Origin: Actinoplanes nipponensis
GTDB lineage: Bacteria > Actinomycetota > Actinomycetes > Mycobacteriales > Micromonosporaceae
NCBI RefSeq assembly: GCF_016862275.1
Contig: NZ_BOMQ01000077.1
Span: forward strand, 82,361-146,360
Direction of reading: 5' to 3'
DNA: 64,000 nt
A program made the position numbers and the translations under genes. Below are positions 47,662-56,207 of this stretch, in pieces; position 1 is the first letter of the stretch; the number at the start of each line of letters is the position of its first letter. The notes under the pieces were generated by a model that was not told where the DNA came from, did not search any database, and was given only the letters and a program-made list of their open reading frames with translations.

Positions 47662-48681
47662 GTGAAGCGGCCCACGATCGCCGACATCGCGCGCCGGGCC
47701 GGCGTGTCCAAAGGCGCGGTGTCCTATGCGCTGAACGGGCAACCGGGCGTCTCCGAGGCGACCCGTCAGCGCATCGTCGCCATCGCCCAGGAGATCGGCT
47801 TCAACCCCAACAGCGCGGCCCGGGCCCTCTCCGGCGCCAGCGCCCGGGCGGTCGGGCTGACCCTGTGCCGGCCCGCCCGCATACTGAGCATCGAACCGTT
47901 CTTCATGGGCCTGATCAGCGGCTTCGAGCAGGAGCTGGCCGCCCGGTCGTACGCGCTCACGCTGCAGGTGGTGGCCACCCCGCAGACCGAGACCGACGTC
48001 TACCGCCGCTGGTGGGGCGAGCGCCGGGTGGACGGCGTCTTCGTCACCGACCTGCGGGAGAACGACATCCGCATCCCGGTGCTCAACGAGCTCCAGCTAC
48101 CGGCCGTGGTGATCGGCGGCCCCGGCGACACCGGCCAGCTGCCCCAGCTCTGGTCGGACGACGCGGGGGCCATCACGGAAGCGGTCGGCTACCTGATGGC
48201 GCTCGGGCACCGGCGCATCGCCCGGGTCGGCGGCCTGCCCGACCTGCTGCACACCCAGACCCGGACGCGGGCGTTCACCGAGGTCTGCGCGTCCCTCGGG
48301 CTGAGCGAAGCGGTGACGGTGCCCTCGGACTACACCGGCGAGGAAGGCGGCCGGGCGACCCGCCGCCTGCTGATCAACGCGGAACGCCCGACGGCGATCA
48401 TCTACGACAACGACGTGATGGCCGTGGCGGGGCTGTCGGTGGCGCAGGAGATGGGCCTGTCCGTGCCCGGCGACCTGTCGATCGTGGCGTGGGACGACTC
48501 CCCGCTGTGCTCCCTGGTGCACCCGCCGCTGACGGCGCTGACCCGGGACATCGCGGCGTACGGGGCGCACGCCGCCCGGCAGCTGCTGGCGGCGATCGCG
48601 GGCGAGCCGGTCAAGGACGTGGAGGAGGGCACTGCCCACCTCACCCCGCGGGGAAGCACAGCGCCACCGCGCGACTCGTGA
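47662..48681 (+). CDS. LacI-family transcriptional repressor
   Basis: A 339-aa LacI/GalR regulator. The N-terminal helix-turn-helix plus hinge reads TIADIARRAGVSKGAVSYALNGQPGVSEATRQRI...FNPNSAARALSG. The ligand domain has the usual elements: a sugar-pocket aspartate region (SDDAGAITEAVGYLMALGHRRIARVGG), RTRAFTEVC, PTAIIYDNDVMAVAGLSVAQEMGLSVPGDLSIVAWDDSPLC. It is divergent from the importer/beta-mannosidase operon and probably its mannoside-responsive repressor. GTG at 47662. The core of its own promoter operator recurs upstream of the glycosidase-like gene at 11092. Confidence 0.92.
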   Translation: MKRPTIADIARRAGVSKGAVSYALNGQPGVSEATRQRIVAIAQEIGFNPNSAARALSGASARAVGLTLCRPARILSIEPFFMGLISGFEQELAARSYALTLQVVATPQTETDVYRRWWGERRVDGVFVTDLRENDIRIPVLNELQLPAVVIGGPGDTGQLPQLWSDDAGAITEAVGYLMALGHRRIARVGGLPDLLHTQTRTRAFTEVCASLGLSEAVTVPSDYTGEEGGRATRRLLINAERPTAIIYDNDVMAVAGLSVAQEMGLSVPGDLSIVAWDDSPLCSLVHPPLTALTRDIAAYGAHAARQLLAAIAGEPVKDVEEGTAHLTPRGSTAPPRDS

Positions 48682-48820
48682 TTCCTTGCCGCTGGAATCT
48701 CGATCGGCCCAGATCCAAGACCGACAATGTATGCCTCTTGTGTCCGCCCCGGACTCCATGACACCGTGGCCGGCATCCGGACCGGGAGTCGTACTGAGGA
48801 TCTGAGATTCGGGGCCGCTC

Positions 48821-49759
48821 ATGGGTGCACCGCCGGCGGGCGCGGGCTGGAAAGACCTCCTCGGCGCGACGTTCATATTCGTGGGGACGGCATACGGCGT
48901 CGCATATTGTGCCCACCTCGGCTTCTGGGGCGCCTTCGGTCTCTCCCCCGGACAACTGGGCATCACCGGCGCGGAACTGCTTCAGCGGCTGAGTCTGGGG
49001 GCGGCCTGGACACTTTTGCTCGGCGGATCCTTCGCCGTCATCTCGGCCACCCTGACCCTGCAGGCCGCGCAGGCGGTCGTTCCAGCAGCCTGGGCGCCAC
49101 CGATCGCGCTCATCTTCACCATTGTGGCCGGCAGTTTTCTCCTCTTCTACGGCTCAGGAGTTCCGTTCACGACCGGAAGTGTCCTGGCACTGGCCTCCGG
49201 CTCGGCGGCGATCGCCCTGGTGGCGTTCCTTCGCAACTCGGTTGCCGCATGGGGTGACCGGCCGTTTCGCCTCAGCGTGGCGTTGATAACACTCGCACTC
49301 CTCTGCACGATGGCGAACCTGTGGATGTTCGGCCTCGGGAACAGCTTTGCCCATGGCCGACGGCTCAATGCCACATTCGTGATCGGCGTGACTCCGCCTC
49401 CCGTGCGGGTCACCTGGATGGAATACAAGAACGTGCCCGATACGTACAAGCAAAAAGGGGGCCCCGCGGAGGAGCTGTGTGCCACCGGCCCGACCTGTCC
49501 CGGGCTCCGGCTCCTCTTCCTTCTCGGCACCAACCCCGACGGCTTCGTGGTGTACGACTGCCGCGCGCACGCCGCGTACTTCCTCAAGAAGGGCGACGTG
49601 AAGGTCGACGTCCTCCACAAGGAGTACAAGGGAACGGACAGCACCAAGCTTCCGCCCGAAGCCGGATGCCTCGAAACGGATAGCGCCGACCTGACTATCG
49701 ACCAGCAAAAATATCCGACGTCATCCGCTTCGCCGGCTCCGTCGGCGTCAGCCGATTAG
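48821..49759 (+). CDS. Membrane protein of unknown function
   Basis: A 312-aa protein with about five hydrophobic segments in the first 175 residues (LLGATFIFVGTAYGVAYCAHLGFW, LSLGAAWTLLLGGSFAVISATLTL, PPIALIFTIVAGSFLLFYG, SGSAAIALVAFL, LSVALITLALLCTMANLWMF). A C-terminal extracellular or cytoplasmic domain of about 130 residues follows, with four Cys and a Ser/Pro/Ala tail. No family is recognised. Codon third positions are visibly less GC-rich than in the neighbours, which may indicate later acquisition or weak selection. It stands alone. Confidence 0.7.
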   Translation: MGAPPAGAGWKDLLGATFIFVGTAYGVAYCAHLGFWGAFGLSPGQLGITGAELLQRLSLGAAWTLLLGGSFAVISATLTLQAAQAVVPAAWAPPIALIFTIVAGSFLLFYGSGVPFTTGSVLALASGSAAIALVAFLRNSVAAWGDRPFRLSVALITLALLCTMANLWMFGLGNSFAHGRRLNATFVIGVTPPPVRVTWMEYKNVPDTYKQKGGPAEELCATGPTCPGLRLLFLLGTNPDGFVVYDCRAHAAYFLKKGDVKVDVLHKEYKGTDSTKLPPEAGCLETDSADLTIDQQKYPTSSASPAPSASAD

Positions 49760-49805
49760 GCACCTCGACCGGCATCGACTGTCATGCTCGGGCTCGGCGT
49801 CCGGA

Positions 49806-50156
49806 TCAGGCGTGGTAGGCCAGATTCACGGCGAGCGTGGCGACCGTGGTCGTGAAGAAGACCGCCCACCCCACCAGCTTGCGTGAGCCCACCCGCAGGT
49901 GCGCCACCAGCGCACCGATGAAGTACAGCACCAGGCCGGCCGCGGCCAGGGTCCCCACCAGCGGCACGGCGAACCCGGCCACCAGCCCCAGGGAACCGGC
50001 CGCCAGCAGCGTCCCCAGCACCGGCACCCAGGACCGCGGAATGCGCTTCATGTCCGCCTGGGCCTTCGGGTACTCGTGGCCGATCAGATACGTGACGGCG
50101 GCGAAGCCGGTGAAGATCGCCGCGAGAACGGTGACCGTGACGTAAGCAGCGAACAT
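49806..50156 (-). CDS. Small DoxX-like membrane protein
   Basis: A 116-aa protein with four hydrophobic helices (FAAYVTVTVLAAIFTGFAAVTYL, VPVLGTLLAAGSLGLVAGFAV, LVGTLAAAGLVLYFIGALVAHL, LVGWAVFFTTTVATLAVNLAY). The pattern, including GHEYPKAQADMKRIP after the first helix, matches the DoxX-like family of small actinobacterial membrane proteins. Function unknown in most members. ATG at 50156 has GGAGGAG upstream. Confidence 0.75.
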   Translation of the reverse strand: MFAAYVTVTVLAAIFTGFAAVTYLIGHEYPKAQADMKRIPRSWVPVLGTLLAAGSLGLVAGFAVPLVGTLAAAGLVLYFIGALVAHLRVGSRKLVGWAVFFTTTVATLAVNLAYHA

Positions 50157-50280
50157 GTGCTCTCCTCCGTGGGTTACCCCAAGGACGAGCGGGCTCCGGA
50201 GTATGTGACAGCACGGCGCGAGGCAATCTCACCAACGCAGGCACGACGTCGGGGCCCCGGTCTCCGCCTGGGTGCGCGCC

Positions 50281-52899
50281 TCAGCCGCGGTGCGAGTCCA
50301 GATACGCTTCCATCCGTTCGGCCGGCGCCGGCCGGGCCAGCCCGAACCCCTGCCCGTACAGGCATCCCGCCTGGCGGGCGCGCTCGATCTGCTCCGCGGT
50401 CTCGAGTCCCTTGGCGACCGTCTCCAGGCCCAGCCGGCGACCCAGGCTGACCACCACGTCGATCACCGCCGGGCCGATGCCCGGTTCCGGCGGCGTGTTG
50501 ACCAGGACCTGATCCAGCTTGATCATGTCGACCGGCAGCCGGCGCAGGTGCGACAGCGAGGCCTGGCCGGCGCCGAAGTCGTCCAGCGCGGCCCGGACGC
50601 CCAGCTTGCGCAGGGCGGCCAGGGACGCCACGATCGCCGGCACGTCCTCGGCCACCCAGGTCTCCTGCACCTCCACGACCAGGCGTTCCGGCTCGAGCTC
50701 GTGGCGGTCGAGGATCTCCGCGACCCGTTCCGGGAAGCGGGCCGTCAGCAGCTCGCGCGGGCCCACGTTCACCGAGAGCCAGAAGTCGCTGCCGCCCGCG
50801 GTCCAGCCGGCCAGGTGGCGGCAGGCCGCGTCGAGGACCCACTCGTCCAGCTCGGCGGCGCAGCCCACGGCGCGGGCGATCGGCAACAGTTCGGCCGGCA
50901 GCACCGTGCCCATCTTCGGGTGCCGCCAGCGCAGCAGGGCCTCGACGCCCACCGGCCGCTCGTCCCGCAGCGCGACGACCGGCTGGAACACCAGGTCGAG
51001 CTCGCCGCGGTCGGCCGCGCCGAGCAGTTCCCGCTCCAGGTCCATCCGGCGGTGCAGCTGGAGCTCGATGTCCGTGTCGTACCACTCGACGCGGTCGCGG
51101 CCGAGCTGCCGGGCGCGGCTGCGGGCCAGGTCCGCGTGGCGCAGGACCTCCTCGGAGTCGGCCCCGCCGGTCAGCTCGGCCAGACCCACGCTGGTGTGCA
51201 GCTCGACGATCGTGCCGGGCAACTGGTACGGCTCGATCAGCAGCGTCACGATCCGGGTCGCCAGCGCGTAGGCGAGCACCGCCCCGTCGGCCGTCAGCAC
51301 CGCGAACTCGTCGCCGCCCAGCCGGGCCGCCACGTCCCCCTCGGCGAGCAGACTCCGGATGCGCCGGCCCACCTCGATCAGCACGGCGTCGCCGGTCTCC
51401 CGGCCGCGGCTGTCGTTGATCTCCGCGAGCCCGTGCAGGTCGATGACCAGCAGGGTGCCGTGCTGCCCGGCCCGCCGGCGGTGCTCCAGCAGGTCGCGCA
51501 TCAGCGCCCGCCGGTTGGCCAGGCCGGTGAGCTGGTCGGTGTAGGACAACCGGTGCAGGGTGCGCTCCAGGTGCCGGCGTTCCCCGACGTCCCGGACGTG
51601 CACGACCAGGGCCGCGACCTCGGGCACGGACCGCTGGTCGGCCACCGTGGACTCGGTGTCGCGCCACATCCCGTGCCCGTCCCGGATCCGGGCGTTCAGC
51701 AGCGCCGGCGGCCCCTCGTCGTGCTCGCCGGCCAGCAGCGCCTCCAGGCCGGCCTGGGCGCCGGGCACGTCGTCGGGGTGGATGAGCTCCAGGAAGGTGC
51801 GGCCGATCACCTCCGCGTCGGCGAGACCGAAGAGCCGGGCCGCGGCCGGTGACTGCCACCGGACGGTGAGCTTGTCGTCGAGCACCAGCGTCAGGTCGGT
51901 GGCGCCGGCCACCAGCGAGCGGAAGTGCGCCTCCTTGACCCGCAGCTGGCCGGTGTAGCGGCGGATGTCTCGGACCACCAGCAACTCGCGCATGGTCAGC
52001 ACGGCCACCATGGAGATGCCGAGGAGCACCGCCGTGCCGTTGAACGACCCCAGGAAGGCGAGGTGGTACAGCGCGGCGACGACCCCGATGCCGGCGGGCA
52101 CGGCGAGCAGCGGATAACCGGACAGGTACTGATCCGGCTCCCGGGGCGTGGCCGACTCGGCCCGGGTCCGCCGCGAGCCGCCCTCCGCGGCGAGACCCAG
52201 GCCCGCCACGATCGGCAGCCCGACCATCGCCACCAGCCGGCCGTCCAAGTCCGCCAGGATCAGGTTGGCCGCGGTGCACAACCCCTGCAGGACCAGGAGC
52301 GCGCCGCCCCCGCACCGCAGCGCGGCCGGGCGCTGCCGGCGGGCCCGCAGCACGATGACGGTGACGACGGACATGCCCGCCGAGGCCAGCAGGATGCCGA
52401 TCAGCGCCGGCAGGCCGACGTACTCCATCGGCGTGGTCAGGTAGGCCGCGAAGCCCAGCGCCACCCCCAGCCCCAGGCCGTCGAACGCGCGGCGCAGCCG
52501 GATCGCGACGGTGGACGCGGCGCCGGGCAGCATCATGGTGCCGAGGACGAAGAGGGTGGCGGCCGCGCCGATCCCGGCGACGGCGTACCAGCCGCGGCCG
52601 GGCGGCCCCGCGACGAGGACCGCGGTGGTGACCCCCGTGGCCAGGGCACCCATGCCGATGAAGCCGGCGCCGCGGCAGGCCGCGAAAGTGCCGTCCCGGT
52701 GATGGATGGCCAGCGCGGTGCGCACCAGCATCACGGTGGCGAAGAACGCGACCACACCGACCCCGAGCGTCAGCGCGGCCGGACCGGAGATCACGCCGGC
52801 CGGCCCGGCGCCCAGCACGAGGGCGCCGGCCACCGGGGCGGCCAGGAACGCCAGCCGATGCGGCCAGGTGCCGGTACGCGCTGCGGGCTGCACTGCCAC
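50281..52899 (-). CDS. Membrane PAS-GGDEF-EAL protein (c-di-GMP turnover)
   Basis: An 872-aa protein: about nine membrane helices (residues 1-300, including LGTMMLPGAASTVAIRLRRAFDGLGL), then EAHFRSLVAGATDLTLVLDD starting a PAS domain to about residue 430, then GGDEF, then EAL. GGDEF has LGGDEFAVL, but the DxD region reads DLHGLAEIND and the inhibitory site RxxD is lost (AEGD). EAL has VGVEALLRWRHP, VNVGPREL, VEVQETWV, ALDDFGAGQASL and MIKLD, but AEGxET reads AKGLET, replacing a metal-site Glu by Lys, so phosphodiesterase activity is doubtful. GTG at 52899 is one of several possible starts. Paralogue of 30997-33381. Confidence 0.85.
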   Translation of the reverse strand: MAVQPAARTGTWPHRLAFLAAPVAGALVLGAGPAGVISGPAALTLGVGVVAFFATVMLVRTALAIHHRDGTFAACRGAGFIGMGALATGVTTAVLVAGPPGRGWYAVAGIGAAATLFVLGTMMLPGAASTVAIRLRRAFDGLGLGVALGFAAYLTTPMEYVGLPALIGILLASAGMSVVTVIVLRARRQRPAALRCGGGALLVLQGLCTAANLILADLDGRLVAMVGLPIVAGLGLAAEGGSRRTRAESATPREPDQYLSGYPLLAVPAGIGVVAALYHLAFLGSFNGTAVLLGISMVAVLTMRELLVVRDIRRYTGQLRVKEAHFRSLVAGATDLTLVLDDKLTVRWQSPAAARLFGLADAEVIGRTFLELIHPDDVPGAQAGLEALLAGEHDEGPPALLNARIRDGHGMWRDTESTVADQRSVPEVAALVVHVRDVGERRHLERTLHRLSYTDQLTGLANRRALMRDLLEHRRRAGQHGTLLVIDLHGLAEINDSRGRETGDAVLIEVGRRIRSLLAEGDVAARLGGDEFAVLTADGAVLAYALATRIVTLLIEPYQLPGTIVELHTSVGLAELTGGADSEEVLRHADLARSRARQLGRDRVEWYDTDIELQLHRRMDLERELLGAADRGELDLVFQPVVALRDERPVGVEALLRWRHPKMGTVLPAELLPIARAVGCAAELDEWVLDAACRHLAGWTAGGSDFWLSVNVGPRELLTARFPERVAEILDRHELEPERLVVEVQETWVAEDVPAIVASLAALRKLGVRAALDDFGAGQASLSHLRRLPVDMIKLDQVLVNTPPEPGIGPAVIDVVVSLGRRLGLETVAKGLETAEQIERARQAGCLYGQGFGLARPAPAERMEAYLDSHRG

Positions 52900-53393
52900 G
52901 TGGGGGGTGATCCTCTGCGGACGGTGAAGGCTGGGCGGAACAGGCGACGGCGACGAAGGGGTCACTGCACCCACACCGGGTAACGAATGTCCCCCGGACA
53001 GGTTACGTGCGCGCGGTATCGCTTCGCACGCCGAGATCGTCGGGTATGGACACCCGCACGACAATCGGGCCGAAAGATTCCTCCCGGCGGTACCTTCCGC
53101 CGGAAAGGTGCTTTCCTTCGGCCGGCGCCTCCACCCGACCGGCGTCCTCCACCCGGCCGGCGTCCTCCACCAGGCCCGGGACTCCCGTCGCTCCCTCCCT
53201 TCCCTCCGCGGGCCGCCGCGCTCACGAGTCCGGCCAGCTCCCGCTGCGCGGCCCGGCCGCCCCGCTACGCGGCCCAGCCGACCCTTGCTGCACGGATCCA
53301 GCCGACCCTTGCTGCACGGATCCAGCCGCCCTCGCTGCTGCGGGCCAGCCAACTCCCCCTACGCGGCCCAGCCGGCCTCACCGCGCGGCTCGG
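52900..53393. other. Intergenic region with promoter-side hairpins and short repeats
   Basis: About 490 bp with no convincing gene between two minus-strand genes. Nearest the GGDEF-EAL start are two small hairpins (CCGGCGG pairing across 53084-53103, and GGAAAG-GTG-CTTTCC at 53102-53116). Farther on, a block of repeated GGCGTCCTCCACC words (about 53125-53175) and a 24-bp tandem duplication (53275-53322) follow. Apparent reading frames here consist only of the repeats. Confidence 0.6.
53275..53322. repeat. 24-bp tandem direct repeat
   Basis: Two exact copies of a 24-bp unit beginning CAGCCGACCCTTGC (53275-53298 and 53299-53322), followed by a third, diverged partial copy. It sits just downstream of the MoaD-like gene. 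The word GGATCCAGC in it reappears in the repeat-rich region near 63.3 kb. Confidence 0.85.
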
Positions 53394-53669
53394 TCAGCCC
53401 CCGGCGACCGACGGCAGCACCTGGATCTCCGCGCCGGCCGGCACCGGCGTGGCCAGGCCGCCCGAACGGCGGCAGTCCTCCCCGTCCACATAGACGTTCA
53501 CGTAGCGGCGCAGCGCCCCGCTCTCGTCCCGGATCCGGCGTTCCAGCCGGGGCCACCGCTGCCCGATCTCGTCCAGCACGGCGCCCAGCGTCCCCGACTC
53601 GCCCACCTCGAGATGCGCCGCGCCCCCCGCGTCGGCGCGCAGCATCCCCGGGACCAGCACGGTGGGCAT
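53394..53669 (-). CDS. MoaD/ThiS-family ubiquitin-like protein
   Basis: A 91-aa beta-grasp protein: PTVLVPGMLRADAGGAAHLEVGESGTLGAVLDEIGQRWPRLERRI, then VNVYVDGEDCRRSGGLATPVPAGAEIQVLPSVAGG. It ends exactly in Gly-Gly, the C-terminal thiocarboxylate or conjugation site of MoaD, ThiS and small ubiquitin-like modifiers. It could carry sulfur or act as a modifier. The ATG at 53669 overlaps the stop of the Asp-box protein gene by one base (TGATG), so the two are translationally coupled. Confidence 0.85.
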   Translation of the reverse strand: MPTVLVPGMLRADAGGAAHLEVGESGTLGAVLDEIGQRWPRLERRIRDESGALRRYVNVYVDGEDCRRSGGLATPVPAGAEIQVLPSVAGG

Positions 53670-54745
53670 CAGACTGTCCCGGCCCGGACGCAGAGCACGT
53701 CCGGCAGATGCGCCGCCACGGACGACCAGCTCTCGCCCTCGTCGCGGCTGGCGAACACCTCGCCGGACCGGGTGCCGAAGTAGACCCCGGCCGGTTCCGC
53801 GTCGTCGGCGCACATCGCGTCGCGCAGCACCACCTGATAGAACGGCTCCTCGGGCAGCCCGGCCTGCATCGGCTGCCAGTGCTCACCCGCGTCGGTGGAC
53901 CGGAACACCCGGCAGCGCAGCTCCACCGGCTCCCGTTGCCCGTCGCTGACCAGCGGGAACGACCAGATCGTGCCGCTGCGCCGGGGATGCGCGACGATCG
54001 GGAAGCCGAAGTCGGCCGGCAGCGTGCCGGCGATGGACTGCCAGGTGTCACCCCCGTCCACCGTGCGGTAGACGCCGTGATGGTTCTGCGCGTAGTAGGT
54101 CTCCGGGTCGGCGCCGTCCCGCGCCACCTTGTGCACGCACTGGCCGAACTCCGGCCACGGGTCGGGCAGGAAGTACGCCTTGATGCCGGTGTTGGCGGGC
54201 GACCAGGAGGCGCCGCCGTCGGTGGTGCGGTAGACCCCGCCGGTCGACATGGCGACCAGCACCCGGCTCGGGTCGCCGGGATGCGGCAGCACCGTGTGCA
54301 CCGCCTGGCCGCCGAAGCCGGCCCCCCACTCGGGCCGGTGCGGGTGGTCCCACAGGGCCCGGACCAGCTCGTAGGTGCGCCCGCCGTCCTCGGAGCGGAA
54401 CAGCGCGGACGGCTGGACCCCGGCGTAGACCACGCCGGAGCCGGCGGGGGTGATCTGCCAGACGCGCTCGACCACCGCGCCCGCGTCCGCCGGGAAGGCG
54501 AGCGGGGCGGCGTCGGGCTCCTGCCAGGTGGCGCCCAGGTCGTCGCTGATGGACACGCTGGGGCCGAAGTGGGAGCTCTCCACCCCGGCCAGCAGCCGCG
54601 GGGTGGGGCCGTGGGTGTCGATCGCCACCGCGTAGATCGACATGCCCGGGAAGTGCGCGGAGCCGACCTTCCAGCTCCGCCGGTCGTCATCGCTCGTGGC
54701 CAGGAACAGGCCCTTCTTGGTGCCGATGGCTAGCAACTCGGTCAT
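53669..54745 (-). CDS. Asp-box (BNR) repeat beta-propeller protein
   Basis: A 358-aa protein with six Asp boxes in the S-x-D-x-G-x-x-W pattern: SDDLGATW, SEDGGRTY, TTDGGASW, TVDGGDTW, STDAGEHW and SRDEGESW, plus a first blade (AIGTKKGLFLATSDDDRRSW). This predicts a sialidase-like or photosystem-stability-factor-like beta-propeller. The sialidase Arg triad and the FRIP motif are not evident, so sialidase activity is not supported. No signal peptide is seen, so it is probably cytoplasmic. ATG at 54745. It is coupled to the MoaD-like gene downstream. Confidence 0.85.
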   Translation of the reverse strand: MTELLAIGTKKGLFLATSDDDRRSWKVGSAHFPGMSIYAVAIDTHGPTPRLLAGVESSHFGPSVSISDDLGATWQEPDAAPLAFPADAGAVVERVWQITPAGSGVVYAGVQPSALFRSEDGGRTYELVRALWDHPHRPEWGAGFGGQAVHTVLPHPGDPSRVLVAMSTGGVYRTTDGGASWSPANTGIKAYFLPDPWPEFGQCVHKVARDGADPETYYAQNHHGVYRTVDGGDTWQSIAGTLPADFGFPIVAHPRRSGTIWSFPLVSDGQREPVELRCRVFRSTDAGEHWQPMQAGLPEEPFYQVVLRDAMCADDAEPAGVYFGTRSGEVFASRDEGESWSSVAAHLPDVLCVRAGTV

Positions 54746-54801
54746 GGCCAGGAGTATCCCCGCCCGGTCCGACAAAAACGTCGCGTCACGCGGGTGCGAG
54801 G

Positions 54802-55230
54802 ATGGCGAACGTGAGTCGACCTGCCCTGCGCGTCCGCAAGTCCGGCGCCCTCGTCGTCGCCGCGCTGATCGCGTTCGTGGGCACTGCCCCGTTCGCCGGC
54901 GCCCGCTGGCCGCTGGCCCCCGTACTGCTGATCCCCCTCGCCGTCCTGGTCTGGGCGGTCCGCGCCGGCACCGACGTGGGCCCCGGCGGCCTGCGGGTGC
55001 GCGCCCTGTTCGGCAGCACCGAGATTCCGTGGTCGCGGGTCGACCAGCTCGCGCCGGACGATCGCGGGCGGGTGTCCGCCCTGCTCACCGACGGCAAGGT
55101 GATCCGGCTGACCGGCGTGACCACCGCGAACCTGCCCGCCGTCATCGCGGCGGGCGGCCAGGAGCTGGACCGCTCAGTAGCCGTCGACGACCCGGTTGAC
55201 GAGCGGCTCCCCGGCGGCGAACCGACGTAG
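54802..55230 (+). CDS. Small membrane protein with PH-like domain
   Basis: A 142-aa protein: two hydrophobic helices (ALVVAALIAFVGTAPFAG and PLAPVLLIPLAVLVWAV), then GTDVGPGGLRVRALFGSTEIPWSRVDQLAPDDRGRVSALLTDGKVIRLTGV, a bacterial PH-domain pattern (GLRVR..FG...IPW..V). It belongs to the actinobacterial PH-domain membrane family of unknown function. ATG at 54802 or GTG at 54814 may be the start. Its last 57 bp overlap the convergent dehydrogenase gene, which is unusual. Confidence 0.8.
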   Translation: MANVSRPALRVRKSGALVVAALIAFVGTAPFAGARWPLAPVLLIPLAVLVWAVRAGTDVGPGGLRVRALFGSTEIPWSRVDQLAPDDRGRVSALLTDGKVIRLTGVTTANLPAVIAAGGQELDRSVAVDDPVDERLPGGEPT

Positions 55231-56100
55231 CTGCGCCGCCACCAGCCGGTAGGCCCGGGGCAGCAGACCCACCACGGAGCCGCCGACGTGCGGGGTGAGG
55301 AAGACGTTGGGCAGCTCCCAGAGCGGGTGCCCGGCGGGCAGCGGCTCGGGGTCGGTGACGTCCAGCGCGGCGCCGATCCGTCCGGTGGCCACCTCGGCGA
55401 GCAGCGCCGCGGTGTCGACCACCGGCCCGCGCGCCGCGTTGACCAGCAGCGCGCCGTCGGGCAGGGCGGCCAGGAACGAGGCGTCGGCCAGCCCGCGGGT
55501 CTGCTCGGTCAGCGGCACGAGCAGCACCACGACCTCGGCTTGCGGCAGCAGGCCGGGCAGCTCGGCCACCCCGTGCACGTCCTGCTCGGGCCGGGCGGTA
55601 CGGGCCACCCGGGTCACCGTCACCCCGAACGGCTCCAGCCGCTGCTCGACGGCCCGCCCGATCGAGCCGGCCCCCACGATGAGCACGCGCTTGCCGGTCA
55701 GCTCCGCGGTCGGCGTGAAGGCCGCCTGCGCCCAGTCGTGCCGCTGCTGGGCCCGGGCGAAGGCCGGGAACTGCCGCAGCGAGCCGATCACGGCGCCCAG
55801 CACCCACTCGGCGACCGGCGCGTCGTGCACCCCGGCCGCGTCGCAGAGCTGCACGCCGGGCGGCAGCAGGCCGGCCCAGCTGTCCGCGCCGGCCGAGAGC
55901 AGCTGCACCACCCGCAGGCCGGTGAACCGGGCCAGCAGGCCGGGGGCACGGACGGCGGCGCTGAACGGCGGGGCCCAGAACGCGACCCGGGCGGGATCGG
56001 ACGGCAGGCGGGCCGCGTCTGTGCAGACCTCGACCTCGACGCCGGCCGGCAGGGAGCCGAGGAGTTCCCGGCCCTCCTCGTGGGCGATCCAGACCTTCAC
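55174..56100 (-). CDS. D-2-hydroxyacid dehydrogenase
   Basis: A 308-aa NAD(P)-dependent D-2-hydroxyacid dehydrogenase. The Rossmann motif RVLIVGAGSIGRAVEQRL follows ELTGK. Catalytic residues lie in LLVNAARGPVVD (Arg), ALDVTDPEPLPAGHPLW (Glu) and NVFLTPHVGGS (His). Its short N-terminal substrate domain fits the GhrA/phosphoglycerate-dehydrogenase-like group without the ACT domain of SerA. The reduced substrate is probably glyoxylate, hydroxypyruvate or another 2-oxo acid. ATG at 56100. Confidence 0.88.
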   Translation of the reverse strand: MKVWIAHEEGRELLGSLPAGVEVEVCTDAARLPSDPARVAFWAPPFSAAVRAPGLLARFTGLRVVQLLSAGADSWAGLLPPGVQLCDAAGVHDAPVAEWVLGAVIGSLRQFPAFARAQQRHDWAQAAFTPTAELTGKRVLIVGAGSIGRAVEQRLEPFGVTVTRVARTARPEQDVHGVAELPGLLPQAEVVVLLVPLTEQTRGLADASFLAALPDGALLVNAARGPVVDTAALLAEVATGRIGAALDVTDPEPLPAGHPLWELPNVFLTPHVGGSVVGLLPRAYRLVAAQLRRFAAGEPLVNRVVDGY

Positions 56101-56207
56101 CGTGCCAACTTAGCCGCGGCGGGCGTCGGGCGTCGGGCCGGGAATCCCGGTGTGCCGGACGTCCCAGCCGGCCCCGCTACCCTGGACCGGGGAAACGAGG
56201 AGGTCGT

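Noticed and set aside
53669..54745. Sialidase
   Set aside because: Asp boxes are present, but the FRIP motif, Arg triad and Tyr/Glu catalytic pair are not seen and there is no secretion signal.
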